Below, piece by piece: positions 51,545 to 59,106 of a stretch of 64,000 nucleotides of DNA (position 1 is the first letter of the stretch; each line of letters begins with the position of its first letter). Source of the DNA: Mycolicibacterium sp. Lineage in GTDB: Bacteria > Actinomycetota > Actinomycetes > Mycobacteriales > Mycobacteriaceae. The notes under the pieces were generated by a model, which saw only the letters and a list, made by a program, of their open reading frames with translations, ran no database searches and was not told the DNA's origin. Both the position numbers and the translations under genes were made by a program. The stretch lies in assembly GCA_020637165.1 (NCBI GenBank), contig JACJWN010000009.1, forward strand, positions 1 to 64,000, given 5' to 3'.

Positions 51545-51820
51545 ATGATGGACGGCGACGGCTGGATGTGGGGTCACGGCTGGGGATGGGGTGGCTGGCT
51601 GCTGATGTGCATGGTGGTCCTGCTGCTATGGGCCGCCCTGATCACCTCCCTCGTCCTGGCGATCCGCTACCTTGGCGCTTCCAACCGTCCCCCTGAGCGG
51701 GGAGCTGCCATCGCACCGCCCAGCCCCGAGGACACCCTCGCCCAGCGTTACGCGCACGGCGAGATCGATGACGAGGAATACCGACGACGGATCGCCCTGC
51801 TGCGCGAGCATCAGGTCTGA
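51545..51820 (+). CDS. Small membrane protein with SHOCT domain
   Basis: 91 residues. A Trp/Gly-rich N-terminus (MWGHGWGWGGW) leads into one membrane helix (LLMCMVVLLLWAALITSLVLA), a short Pro-rich linker and a C-terminal SHOCT motif LAQRYAHGEIDDEEYRRRIALL. SHOCT segments are oligomerisation helices found at protein ends. Ribosome binding site GAGGGGGCAGCTG precedes the ATG. The next gene also codes a small one-helix membrane protein, so the two may work together. Function unknown. Confidence 0.85.
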   Translation: MMDGDGWMWGHGWGWGGWLLMCMVVLLLWAALITSLVLAIRYLGASNRPPERGAAIAPPSPEDTLAQRYAHGEIDDEEYRRRIALLREHQV

Positions 51821-51922
51821 CACCGAGGGGCGTCTGACCCTGACGCACCGCTATCCGAGACGGTGGATCCGGGTATACCTGGCGGTGCGACACGGGCCGC
51901 GCGCATAACCACGAGGAGAGTG

Positions 51923-52291
51923 ATGAGCGAAACGACCGGAACGACTCAGGAATCCGCGGGCACCTCTGGGTCGCCCGACTTCGACCACCGCGACCGCCGA
52001 CTACACCGCGCCCTCGCCTGGGTCGGCATCGTCGCGGGCGTAGTCTTCATCGTCGCGGCGATCTTCTTCTCCGGCTTCGTACTGGGCCGTGCCTCAGACG
52101 GCCATCACAGCTGGAAACGCGGTTACCACAGCAGCCAGATCAGCAAGGGTCCGATGGGCGAAGGGGGCTGCCCGATGATGCGCGAGGGCGGCATGAAAGA
52201 ACCTGGAATGAAAGGGCCGGGCGCGAACTCCGATGGCACGCGACCTGGGAGGATGGCACCCGCGGTTCCCGGCGCACCGCCAGGTCGCTAA
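51923..52291 (+). CDS. Small membrane protein with Met/Gly-rich C-terminus
   Basis: 122 residues from ATG 51923, GAGGAGAG upstream. Hydrophilic N-terminus, one membrane helix (VGIVAGVVFIVAAIFFSGFVLG), then a tail with HHSWKRGYHSS and a Met/Gly-rich stretch GGCPMMREGGMKEPGMKGPG. Met, His and Cys in one exposed tail are typical of copper-handling segments, but no family is recognised. It lies 102 bp after the SHOCT gene on the same strand. Confidence 0.8.
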   Translation: MSETTGTTQESAGTSGSPDFDHRDRRLHRALAWVGIVAGVVFIVAAIFFSGFVLGRASDGHHSWKRGYHSSQISKGPMGEGGCPMMREGGMKEPGMKGPGANSDGTRPGRMAPAVPGAPPGR

Positions 52292-52332
52292 GTTCGTGCG
52301 CAACATCTGGTGACGGAGGTCGACCCACTCGG

Positions 52333-52405
52333 TGGAGCTAAGGGGAATCGAACCCCTGACCTACTCGATGCGAACGAGTCGCGCTACCAACTGCGCCATA
52401 GCCCC
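52333..52405 (-). tRNA. tRNA-Ala (anticodon CGC)
   Basis: 73-nt cloverleaf on the minus strand. Acceptor GGGGCTA pairs with TAGCTCC, discriminator A. Anticodon stem ACTCG/CGAGT encloses TTCGCAT, giving anticodon CGC for GCG codons, a heavily used alanine codon in this genome. T-arm AGGGGTTCGATTCCCCT. No encoded CCA. Confidence 0.96.
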
Positions 52406-52445
52406 TGGACGCTAGGAGACTACCAGTCCGGCCGTTCCAGCGTTC

Positions 52446-53657
52446 CTACTGACCCGCCGCCCGGGGTAGGTCGTGGGGATCGTAGCTCCGGCTGTAGGCC
52501 ATCTCGTCGAGATGCTCGAACACCGGATCCTCGTCGTCGATGTCCAGCACCACCGTTCCCGGGCGCCGGAGCCGGGTAGGGAAATCGGTGACGCCGACCT
52601 CGGCTTTCCGCTCTTCGAGGTCATCGAACTCGGCAGCCCTCATTCGTGACGCGCGTTGTTGACGTCGACGCCGCACTTGCTCCTCGATGCGAGTCTGCCT
52701 GCGTAGATAGGCCAGGTAGAGCACCGTGATCCCCGCGGTGACCCCGCAGGTCCACCACAGCGACGAACTGACCGTGAACGACAGCACGGCGGTGAGCAGC
52801 ATGGCCGCCGACATCGCGGTCAGCATCCTCTTGCGGAAGCGGTACTTGCGCGCGCTCACCGCCGCCGCGGTGCTGGACTCCAGACGTCGCTGCCGACTCG
52901 CTCGGGGAGCAACCGGGACCACCGGTTCCTCCTCGGCTTCCAGCCCCGAGGTGTCGTCGATGTACTCGTATTCATCAGCGGCAGGATCCGGGGATCCAGC
53001 TGCGCTCACCCCTTCGGCGTCGGTCTCCGGCGCGGCAGCCTCCCCCTCGACGTCGGACTCGACCTCCGCCCGGGTCCCGACTTCGACGGCGACCTCATCG
53101 ACCGCGACTTCCTCGACCGCGATTTCCTCGACGGCGACCTCGTCGACGGCGGCGGCGAGGTCCTCCCGCGGGGCGCCCCTGGAGACGTGCGGTTCGGGTT
53201 CAGCACGTTCGGGTTCGGCGTCGAAGAGTGCCTCCTGCACGCCGCCGCCGACCGGCAGCGCGCCGGAATTCTCATCGACCACGTCGACGTCGAGGTAGTC
53301 CGGCTCAGTCCGGGACTGCTCGGTCACCGCAGCCACCACCATCACCGAACGGGTGTGAGTCCGGAGTCGGGACGCGCGCACCGCATCGTCGTAGTCGGCG
53401 ACCTCGTCCTGGATCGCGAAGTCCTGCTCGGCGAAGTCGTCCTCGGGCCGCCAGTCCGGGTCGTGCCGGTGGCCGGCGGCCGGGCCGCCGCGCCTGATGA
53501 GGCGCGACTTCATTCCGCGGTTGAGGACGCGGGTGGCCAGCGCGACATCGCTGGTTCGCCGAACGGTGTCACGCTTGTTGATCAGCATGGGCACCAGGAC
53601 GAATAGCCACAGCACCACGAGCGAGATCCAGAGGAGTGACTGGGGGATGCTTGGCAT
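52446..53657 (-). CDS. sepX: SepX/GlpR divisome membrane protein
   Basis: 403 residues with an N-terminal membrane helix (LLWISLVVLWLFVLVPMLIN), a long acidic cytoplasmic middle, two closely spaced C-terminal helices (MLTAMSAAMLLTAVLSFTVS; SLWWTCGVTAGITVLYLAYL) and a conserved end with GTVVLDIDDEDPVFEHLDEM. This matches the actinobacterial family named SepX in Streptomyces and GlpR in Corynebacterium (Rv0996 in M. tuberculosis), where it binds the gephyrin-like protein Glp, a MoeA homologue, at the septum. moeA1, the likely glp, is two genes upstream. The middle contains a run of VAVEE/VAVDE repeats. Confidence 0.88.
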   Translation of the reverse strand: MPSIPQSLLWISLVVLWLFVLVPMLINKRDTVRRTSDVALATRVLNRGMKSRLIRRGGPAAGHRHDPDWRPEDDFAEQDFAIQDEVADYDDAVRASRLRTHTRSVMVVAAVTEQSRTEPDYLDVDVVDENSGALPVGGGVQEALFDAEPERAEPEPHVSRGAPREDLAAAVDEVAVEEIAVEEVAVDEVAVEVGTRAEVESDVEGEAAAPETDAEGVSAAGSPDPAADEYEYIDDTSGLEAEEEPVVPVAPRASRQRRLESSTAAAVSARKYRFRKRMLTAMSAAMLLTAVLSFTVSSSLWWTCGVTAGITVLYLAYLRRQTRIEEQVRRRRQQRASRMRAAEFDDLEERKAEVGVTDFPTRLRRPGTVVLDIDDEDPVFEHLDEMAYSRSYDPHDLPRAAGQ

Positions 53658-53723
53658 GGGCCCGCTCCTTTCCCGACCAGATTAGGTCCGTGACGTCCGC
53701 TTTCCGGGGCGGCGCGCCGGTCC

Positions 53724-53753
53724 AATTACACACGTGTAATTCAAGGATGACAA
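53724..53753 (-). promoter_or_regulatory. SigA-type promoter with palindrome upstream of sepX
   Basis: On the minus strand, TTGTCA (53748-53753) and TGTAAT (53725-53730) are separated by exactly 17 bp, close to TTGACA-N17-TATAAT. An 18-bp interrupted palindrome, AATTACAC-AC-GTGTAATT (53724-53741), covers the -10 and part of the spacer, so a repressor there would block transcription. Predicted 5' UTR is about 60 nt. Confidence 0.6.
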
Positions 53754-53801
53754 GCACCAACAGTCACAAATGTCACATTCGTAACAGCGGGCCCGGTATT
53801 T

Positions 53802-54455
53802 CTACTGCCAGGTGGCCAGTCGCCGCCGCACCAGGGTCGCCGCGACCGAGCCGTCGGGCTCCTCAGCGGTCATCGCCACCAGGAGGTGGTCGCGCCAATC
53901 GCCGTCGACGTTGAGATAGCGCCTCAGTAGGCCCTCCTCGCGGAAGCCCACCTTGGCCAGTACCCTGCGACTCCGCCCGTTCTCCGGCCGGACCGTGGCC
54001 TCCACCCGGTGAAGCCCGACCGGGCCGAAACAGTGGTCCAATCCGAGCGCGACCGCACCGGTGGCCACGCCGCCGCCGGTCAGTTCACCGCACACCCAGT
54101 AGCCGATCCAGGCAGATTTCAGCGATCCGTGGGTGACGTTGCCGATCGTCAGTTGGCCGCCGAAACGCCCATCGACCTCGATGACATAGGGCAGCATTCG
54201 GCCCTTACGGGCTTCGGCCCGAAGGCCCGAATACATCGCCGGCCATGCGGACAGCGCGTGCCGGGCGGCCCAATCCGCTTCGGCCGAAGGCTCCCACGGC
54301 TCGAGATTGTCCCGCTCGGCCATCCGGATACGACTCCACTGGGCGCCGTCACGCATCCGGATGGGCCGCAACCTGATCAAACCGCCCGGCACCCGCAACG
54401 GGCCGACCGCTGCGGGCCAGCCGGGATGAGCGGGGCCGGCTCCCCACAGATTCAC
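53802..54455 (-). CDS. rimJ: RimJ/RimL-type GNAT acetyltransferase
   Basis: 217 residues from GTG 54455, 7 nt after the moeA1 stop. GNAT marks: LIRLRPIRMRDGAQWSRIRM at the start of the fold, IGYWVCGELTGGGVATGAVA for acetyl-CoA binding and LHRVEATVRPENGRSRRVLAK, the RimJ/RimL consensus, with KVGFREEGLLRRYLNVDG. Family members acetylate N-termini of ribosomal proteins S5/S18/L12 or small molecules; substrate here is not determined. M. tuberculosis Rv0995 is the equivalent, lying in the same position between moeA1 and sepX. Confidence 0.92.
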   Translation of the reverse strand: MNLWGAGPAHPGWPAAVGPLRVPGGLIRLRPIRMRDGAQWSRIRMAERDNLEPWEPSAEADWAARHALSAWPAMYSGLRAEARKGRMLPYVIEVDGRFGGQLTIGNVTHGSLKSAWIGYWVCGELTGGGVATGAVALGLDHCFGPVGLHRVEATVRPENGRSRRVLAKVGFREEGLLRRYLNVDGDWRDHLLVAMTAEEPDGSVAATLVRRRLATWQ

Positions 54456-54462
54456 CGGATCA

Positions 54463-55695
54463 TCAGCCGCGCTGCGCCAGGAAGGCGACGTCGACGAACT
54501 CCCCGGCCGAGATCTCGGTGACCGAACTGGGGACGACGACCAGACAGTTGGCGTCGGCCAGCGAGGCCAGCAAATGCGATGATCCACCGGGCGTGTCGCC
54601 GATCACCTCGACCAGATAGTCACCGGTGTCCTGATCGCGCAACAACTGCCCCCGCAGGAATCCGCTGCGGTCGGCGACCGAGGTGATCGGCTTGATCGTG
54701 CGGGCGCGGATCATCCGGCGCATCGGCTGACGTTTACCCAGCGAGAGCCGGATCAGCGGACGCACCATCACCTCGAACACCACCAGAGCGCTGACCGGGT
54801 TGGCCGGCAGCACGAAGGTGGGAACCCCTTCCGCGCCGAGTTGCCCGAAACCCTGGACCGAACCCGGATGCATCGCGATCCGGGTGACCTCCATGCTGCC
54901 CAATTCGGACAGCACCGTCCGCAGATTCTCCGCCGCCGCCCCGCCGACGGCACCGGAGATCACCACGACCTCGCTGCGGTTGAGGTTGCTCTCGACGACC
55001 TCGCGCAACTCCTTGGGATCGGAGCTGACAATGCCGACCCGGGTCACCTCGGCCCCGGCGTCGCGCGCGGCCGCAGCCAGCGCGTAGGAGTTGACGTCGT
55101 AGACCTGGGAGTTTCCCGGTGTCCGGGAGATGTCGACCAACTCGCCACCCACACTCATCACCGCCACCCGGGGCCGCGGATGCACCAGCACGCGCTCGCG
55201 GCCGACCGCGGCCAGCAGTCCAACCTGCGCGGGGCCGATGATCGCCCCGGGGCGCACCGCGACGTCGCCGGGTTGCACGTCGTCACCGGCGCGTCTCACG
55301 TAGGCCCCGGACCGCACCCCGCGCAGAATCCGCACCCTGGACTGGCCCCCGTCTGTCCACCTCAGCGGCAGCACGGCGTCGGCCAGCGTGGGCATCGGCG
55401 CGCCGGTCTGGATACGAGCGGACTGCTTGGGCTGCAGCCGGCTCGGCGTGCGGGTGCCCGCCTCGATGACACCTGTCACCGGCAGCACGATCTCGGCTTC
55501 CCCGGCGGTGCTGACGTCGACGCTGCGCACCGCGTAGCCGTCGATGGCCGCCTGGTCGAAGCCCGGCATCGGATGCTCGGTGACCACCTCTTCGGCGCAC
55601 ATGAGGCCTTGCGCCTCCGCAATGGGCACCCGGACCGGCCTTGGGGCCACGGCGGCAGCCGTCACCCGGGCCTGCTGCTCCTCAACCGAACGCAC
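54463..55695 (-). CDS. moeA1: MoeA-like molybdopterin molybdotransferase / gephyrin-like Glp
   Basis: 410 residues from GTG 55695 (GGAAAGG upstream); ATG 55722 is also open. Domains in order: MoeA N-terminal regions I/II (VRSVEEQQARV, GFDQAAIDGYAV), a MoaB/MogA-like domain with TPGNSQVYDVNSYAL and ISGAVGGAAAENLRTVL, and a C-terminal domain IV. In the catalytic domain FVLPANPVSALVVFEVMVRP is conserved. The usual substrate motif SGGxSxGxxD is here SGAVGGAAAE, so the aspartate and second serine are lost. That supports the non-enzymatic, division-related Glp role over molybdate insertion. GlpR partner sepX lies downstream. Confidence 0.9.
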   Translation of the reverse strand: MRSVEEQQARVTAAAVAPRPVRVPIAEAQGLMCAEEVVTEHPMPGFDQAAIDGYAVRSVDVSTAGEAEIVLPVTGVIEAGTRTPSRLQPKQSARIQTGAPMPTLADAVLPLRWTDGGQSRVRILRGVRSGAYVRRAGDDVQPGDVAVRPGAIIGPAQVGLLAAVGRERVLVHPRPRVAVMSVGGELVDISRTPGNSQVYDVNSYALAAAARDAGAEVTRVGIVSSDPKELREVVESNLNRSEVVVISGAVGGAAAENLRTVLSELGSMEVTRIAMHPGSVQGFGQLGAEGVPTFVLPANPVSALVVFEVMVRPLIRLSLGKRQPMRRMIRARTIKPITSVADRSGFLRGQLLRDQDTGDYLVEVIGDTPGGSSHLLASLADANCLVVVPSSVTEISAGEFVDVAFLAQRG

Positions 55696-55754
55696 AGCGC
55701 GCCTTTCCACCTCGAGACCCATTCGGCCTGATCAGACGGGCCTGCCGCAGCGCC

Positions 55755-56675
55755 TTAGGTGTCGACCTGCCCGGTCAGGCCAAGCCGAGCCACCAACCAA
55801 CGGCGCAGCTCGGGTCCGTAGTCGTCACGATCCAGGGCAAAGTCAACCGCAGCCTTGAGATACCCGCCGGGATTTCCCAAGTCGTGTCGAGACCCGCGGT
55901 GCACCACCACATGGACGGGGTGGCCCTCGGAGATCAGCAGGGCGATGGCATCGGTGAGTTGTATCTCACCCCCGGCCCCGCGCTCCACCCGGCGCAGCGC
56001 GTCGAAGATTGCCCGGTCCAGCACATAGCGGCCTGCCGCGACGTACCGCGACGGCGCCTCGTCGGCGGGGGGCTTCTCCACCATTCCCCTGACCCGGAGC
56101 ACGTTGGGGTTGACCGCGTCGGGCACGGCCTCGACGTCGAAAACACCGTAGGCGCTGACCTCGTCGGGTTCGACCTCGATCGCGCACAGCACGGAGCCGC
56201 CGCGCTTGGCACGAACTTTGGCCATCGTCTCCAGCACGCCGATCGGCAGCACCAGGTCATCCGGCAGCAGCACGGCGACCGCGTCCTCATCCGGGGACAG
56301 CACCGGCTCCACGCAGCCGATCGCATGCCCCAAGCCCAGCGGCTCGGCCTGGACCACCGACTCCACCTTGATCAGGGCGGGAGCGCGACGGACCTTCTCC
56401 AGCATGGCTTTCTTGCCGCGAGCCTCCAGCGTCCCCTCCAGCACCAGGTCCTGGACGAAATGGGCGACCACACCGTCCTTGCCCTCGGAGGTGACGATCA
56501 CCAACCGCTCGGCGCCGGCGTCGGCGGCTTCCGCGGCCACCAGCTCGATGCCGGGAGTGTCGACGACCGGCAGCAACTCCTTGGGAACGGTTTTCGTGGC
56601 GGGTAGAAAACGGGTTCCCAGACCCGCGGCAGGCACGATCGCCGTTCGGGGAATGGGAACCTGTGGGCTGGTCAT
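55755..56675 (-). CDS. galU: UTP-glucose-1-phosphate uridylyltransferase
   Basis: Makes UDP-glucose for glycans, trehalose and capsule. Nucleotide-binding IVPAAGLGTRFLPATKTVPKE at the start, PLGLGHAIGCVEP, the metal Asp in VAVLLPDDLVL and GEIQLTDAIALLISEG near the end. 306 residues from ATG 56675. Conserved position relative to Rv0993. It is divergent from the 5-FTHF cyclo-ligase gene (62 bp). Confidence 0.97.
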   Translation of the reverse strand: MTSPQVPIPRTAIVPAAGLGTRFLPATKTVPKELLPVVDTPGIELVAAEAADAGAERLVIVTSEGKDGVVAHFVQDLVLEGTLEARGKKAMLEKVRRAPALIKVESVVQAEPLGLGHAIGCVEPVLSPDEDAVAVLLPDDLVLPIGVLETMAKVRAKRGGSVLCAIEVEPDEVSAYGVFDVEAVPDAVNPNVLRVRGMVEKPPADEAPSRYVAAGRYVLDRAIFDALRRVERGAGGEIQLTDAIALLISEGHPVHVVVHRGSRHDLGNPGGYLKAAVDFALDRDDYGPELRRWLVARLGLTGQVDT

Positions 56676-56737
56676 CGCTTCAGCCTAACGCCTCTCGCAG
56701 GTAGCGCCGAACGCGCGTCGCTGACAGGGTATTAGGC

Positions 56738-57343
56738 GTGGCCGCCGGGACCAAGGCAAACCTTCGCAACGAGTTACTCGCCGCCCGCCGCGCGGTTCCG
56801 GAGGCGCTGCATCGCGCCGAGTCCGAGAAGCTGTGCGCCCACCTCGCCACGGCGGTAAGCCTCAGTAGCGGCCACACCGCCGGCACCGTCTGCGCCTACT
56901 ACCCGGTGAGCAGCGAGCCCGGTTCCCCGGAGATGCTGGACGTGCTGGCCCGCTTGGGACCGGCGGTGCTCCTGCCAGTGGCCCGAAAGGGTTCGGACGA
57001 CTCCCACCTACCGCTGCAATGGGGCCGCTATGCGCCCGGACGGCTGTCGCCGGGCTTGTTCGGCCTGCGTGAGCCCACCGAACCTTGGTTGCCGGCCTCG
57101 GCGATCGCCACGGCGGACATCGTGCTGGTCCCGGCGCTGGCGGTCGATCGCCGCGGCGTGCGACTGGGCCGCGGCGGGGGGTTCTACGACAGGTCCCTGC
57201 CCCTGTGCCCACCGGGAACCCGGCTGATCGCGGTGGTCCGTGACTGCGAGATCCTCGGCGAGCTCCCCCGCGACCCGCACGACGTCGCGATGACCCACGC
57301 CCTGACTCCGGGCGGCGGACTCATCCGCCTCGGGGAATGCTGA
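56738..57343 (+). CDS. 5-formyltetrahydrofolate cyclo-ligase
   Basis: Converts 5-formyl-THF to 5,10-methenyl-THF with ATP, recycling a storage folate. Motifs: NLRNELLAARRAVP at the N-terminus, VPALAVDRRGVRLGRGGGFYDR for ATP/phosphate binding and DVAMTHALTPGG at the end. 201 residues from GTG 56738. It matches Rv0992c in position. Together with pabB it is the second folate gene of the window. The 68-bp gap to fmdB carries the CIRCE element. Confidence 0.94.
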   Translation: MAAGTKANLRNELLAARRAVPEALHRAESEKLCAHLATAVSLSSGHTAGTVCAYYPVSSEPGSPEMLDVLARLGPAVLLPVARKGSDDSHLPLQWGRYAPGRLSPGLFGLREPTEPWLPASAIATADIVLVPALAVDRRGVRLGRGGGFYDRSLPLCPPGTRLIAVVRDCEILGELPRDPHDVAMTHALTPGGGLIRLGEC

Positions 57344-57359
57344 TCGCCGGATGGCGGTT

Positions 57360-57386
57360 TTAGCACTTGGCACGATAGAGTGCTAA
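57360..57386 (+). promoter_or_regulatory. CIRCE operator (HrcA binding site)
   Basis: TTAGCACTT-N9-GAGTGCTAA matches the CIRCE consensus TTAGCACTC-N9-GAGTGCTAA with one mismatch in the left arm. It lies 25 bp before the fmdB GTG. HrcA binding here would make the FmdB-type protein part of the heat-shock regulon, as reported for M. tuberculosis Rv0991c. Confidence 0.9.
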
Positions 57387-57411
57387 CACCAAAGTTTTCC
57401 CGGAGGTTCCT

Positions 57412-57777
57412 GTGCCGACCTACAGCTACGCCTGCACCGAGTGCGACAACCGGTTCGACGCGGTACAGGCGTTCACCGATGACGCGCTGACCACCTGCCC
57501 GCAGTGCTCGGGCCGGCTCCGCAAGCTGTTCAATTCGGTCGGCGTGGTGTTCAAGGGCAGCGGTTTCTACCGCACTGACAGCCGCGAGTCGAGTAAGTCT
57601 GCGTCAGCCGGCTCCGATTCAGCTGCCACCTCTGGGAAGAGTTCAAGCTCGGATTCGTCCGGCAACGGCTCGGGTGGGACCTCCGGCACCGGTACGTCCA
57701 GCGCCGGTAAGTCCAGCGCCGCCTCCGGCTCCTCGGCGTCGACCAGTTCCACAACCGCCAGCAGTTCGACCGGATAG
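57412..57777 (+). CDS. FmdB-type zinc-ribbon protein with Ser-rich tail (Rv0991c-like)
   Basis: 121 residues from GTG 57412 behind CGGAGG. N-terminal zinc ribbon with two CxxC pairs (YACTECDNRF; TTCPQCSGRL) typical of FmdB regulators, then KLFNSVGVVFKGSGFYRTD. The last ~65 residues are almost wholly Ser, Gly, Thr and Ala and must be disordered. M. tuberculosis Rv0991c is described as a redox-regulated, HrcA-controlled chaperone that cooperates with Hsp70, and the CIRCE element here fits that role. A transcriptional-regulator role is the older guess from the domain name. Confidence 0.9.
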   Translation: MPTYSYACTECDNRFDAVQAFTDDALTTCPQCSGRLRKLFNSVGVVFKGSGFYRTDSRESSKSASAGSDSAATSGKSSSSDSSGNGSGGTSGTGTSSAGKSSAASGSSASTSSTTASSSTG

Positions 57778-57838
57778 TTCTCCACAGCCGACGCCGGCCC
57801 TGACGACCGGTCGCCGCCCGGGCCCCTACCGTGTCGGC

Positions 57839-58492
57839 ATGGCCGGCCCACTCGATCCCACCTTGCTGGACCGCGTCTCGCGCGCACTGCGACCGGACTT
57901 CGCCCGCACCCTGCTCGCCCGGCGCATCGCTGCCGCGGTCCTCGTCCTGCTGGCCGGTGCCGCCGCGTTGCGACCGGACGCGGCGGACGCACGGCGCGAC
58001 GTGGTGGTCGCGGTTCGCGACCTGAGTCCGGGAGTCTCCCTGACCGCCGAGGACGTCAAGCTCGCGCGCCGGCCGGCCGCGACCCTTCCCGACGGCGCGC
58101 GAACTGCCCTGGACCCGCTCATCGGCGCGACGCTGGCCGGACCCGCCCGGCGGGGCGAGATCCTGACCGATGTAAGAGTGCTCGGTCCCCGATTGGCCGG
58201 GCTGAGCGCCGGGCCGGACGCCCGGGTGGTTCCGCTGCGGCTGGCCGACTCAGCCGTCCTGGACATCGTTCGCGGCGGCGACATCGTCGACGTGCTGGGC
58301 GCGACGCCGGCAGACCGTCAGGCCCGACCTCAGGTGGTGGCCCGCGACGCGGTCGTGGTGCTGGTCTCGCCGGCGTCCACAGCCCTCGGTGGCGGCGGCG
58401 ACAGGGTTGTGCTGGTCGCGCTGCCGGGGCCCGCCGCCACCGCCCTCGCGGCCGCGACCCTGGTCCAGCAGGTCACGCTGACCATCCATTGA
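57839..58492 (+). CDS. SAF-domain membrane-anchored protein (Rv0990c-like)
   Basis: 217 residues from ATG 57839. One N-terminal membrane segment (IAAAVLVLLAGAAALRP), then a SAF domain (about 55-120) with VVVAVRDLSPGVSLTAEDVK and the RGEILTDVRV segment. This is the layout of CpaB/RcpC-like proteins, which occur in Flp pilus assembly, although no pilus gene is nearby. A Gly/Ala-rich C-terminal region (LGGGGDRVVLVALPGPAATA) follows. It lies 61 bp downstream of fmdB, same strand; role unknown. Confidence 0.82.
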   Translation: MAGPLDPTLLDRVSRALRPDFARTLLARRIAAAVLVLLAGAAALRPDAADARRDVVVAVRDLSPGVSLTAEDVKLARRPAATLPDGARTALDPLIGATLAGPARRGEILTDVRVLGPRLAGLSAGPDARVVPLRLADSAVLDIVRGGDIVDVLGATPADRQARPQVVARDAVVVLVSPASTALGGGGDRVVLVALPGPAATALAAATLVQQVTLTIH

Positions 58493-58615
58493 GCCGACCA
58501 TCTCACTGACCCGCCTCGCACTCGGTTCAGCGCCGTTCGATCGCGTAATGCCGAAATCGTCGGTTCCGCTAGGCTTTCGACGCCCTCAGGGGAACTCAGC
58601 AAAGAAAGGCTAACC

Positions 58616-59038
58616 GTGTTAAAGGGATTCAGGGAGTTTCTCTCCCGCGGAAATATCGTCGACCTCTCGGTAGCGGTGGTCATCGGCACCGCGTTCACCG
58701 GACTGGTCACCAAGTTCACCGACAGCATCATCCAACCGCTGATCGACCGCATCGGCGCGGGCAAGGACGCCTCGTACGGAATCCTGCGGATCGGAATCGG
58801 CGGGGATCAGACCATCGACCTGAACATTCTGCTGACGGCGCTCATCAACTTCGCTCTGGTGGCCGCGGTGGTTTACTTCCTGATCGTGCTGCCCTACAGC
58901 AAGGTGCGCGCCAAGGACGACTCGGAGTCCAACGAAGACAAAGAACTCCGACTGCTGACCGAGATCCGCGACGCGCTCGGAGGCAAGGACAGCACCGCTG
59001 GTCAGGGCAATGCGACTGACGTGAAGCCGTTCAAGTAG
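58616..59038 (+). CDS. mscL: Large-conductance mechanosensitive channel
   Basis: Homopentameric osmotic-emergency channel. 140 residues from GTG 58616. N-terminal amphipathic helix [22 protein letters not shown]1 with the pore constriction [18 protein letters not shown], periplasmic loop, TM2 [20 protein letters not shown] and a charged cytoplasmic helix [13 protein letters not shown]. All match M. tuberculosis MscL closely. A strong hairpin follows the stop. Confidence 0.97.
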   Translation: MLKGFREFLSRGNIVDLSVAVVIGTAFTGLVTKFTDSIIQPLIDRIGAGKDASYGILRIGIGGDQTIDLNILLTALINFALVAAVVYFLIVLPYSKVRAKDDSESNEDKELRLLTEIRDALGGKDSTAGQGNATDVKPFK

Positions 59039-59057
59039 CCAACACCGCGCGGACAAC

Positions 59058-59092
59058 AAGAAGGCCCCCGGCGATAAGCCGGGGGCCTTCTT
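59058..59092. terminator. Bidirectional terminator between mscL and the porin gene
   Basis: Arms AAGAAGGCCCCCGGC (59058-59072) and GCCGGGGGCCTTCTT (59078-59092) pair over 15 bp around a 5-nt loop. AAGAA/TTCTT flanks provide a short U-run on both strands. It lies 19 bp after the mscL stop and 14 bp before the convergent porin stop. Confidence 0.9.
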
Positions 59093-59106
59093 GACAAGCC
59101 GGTCGC

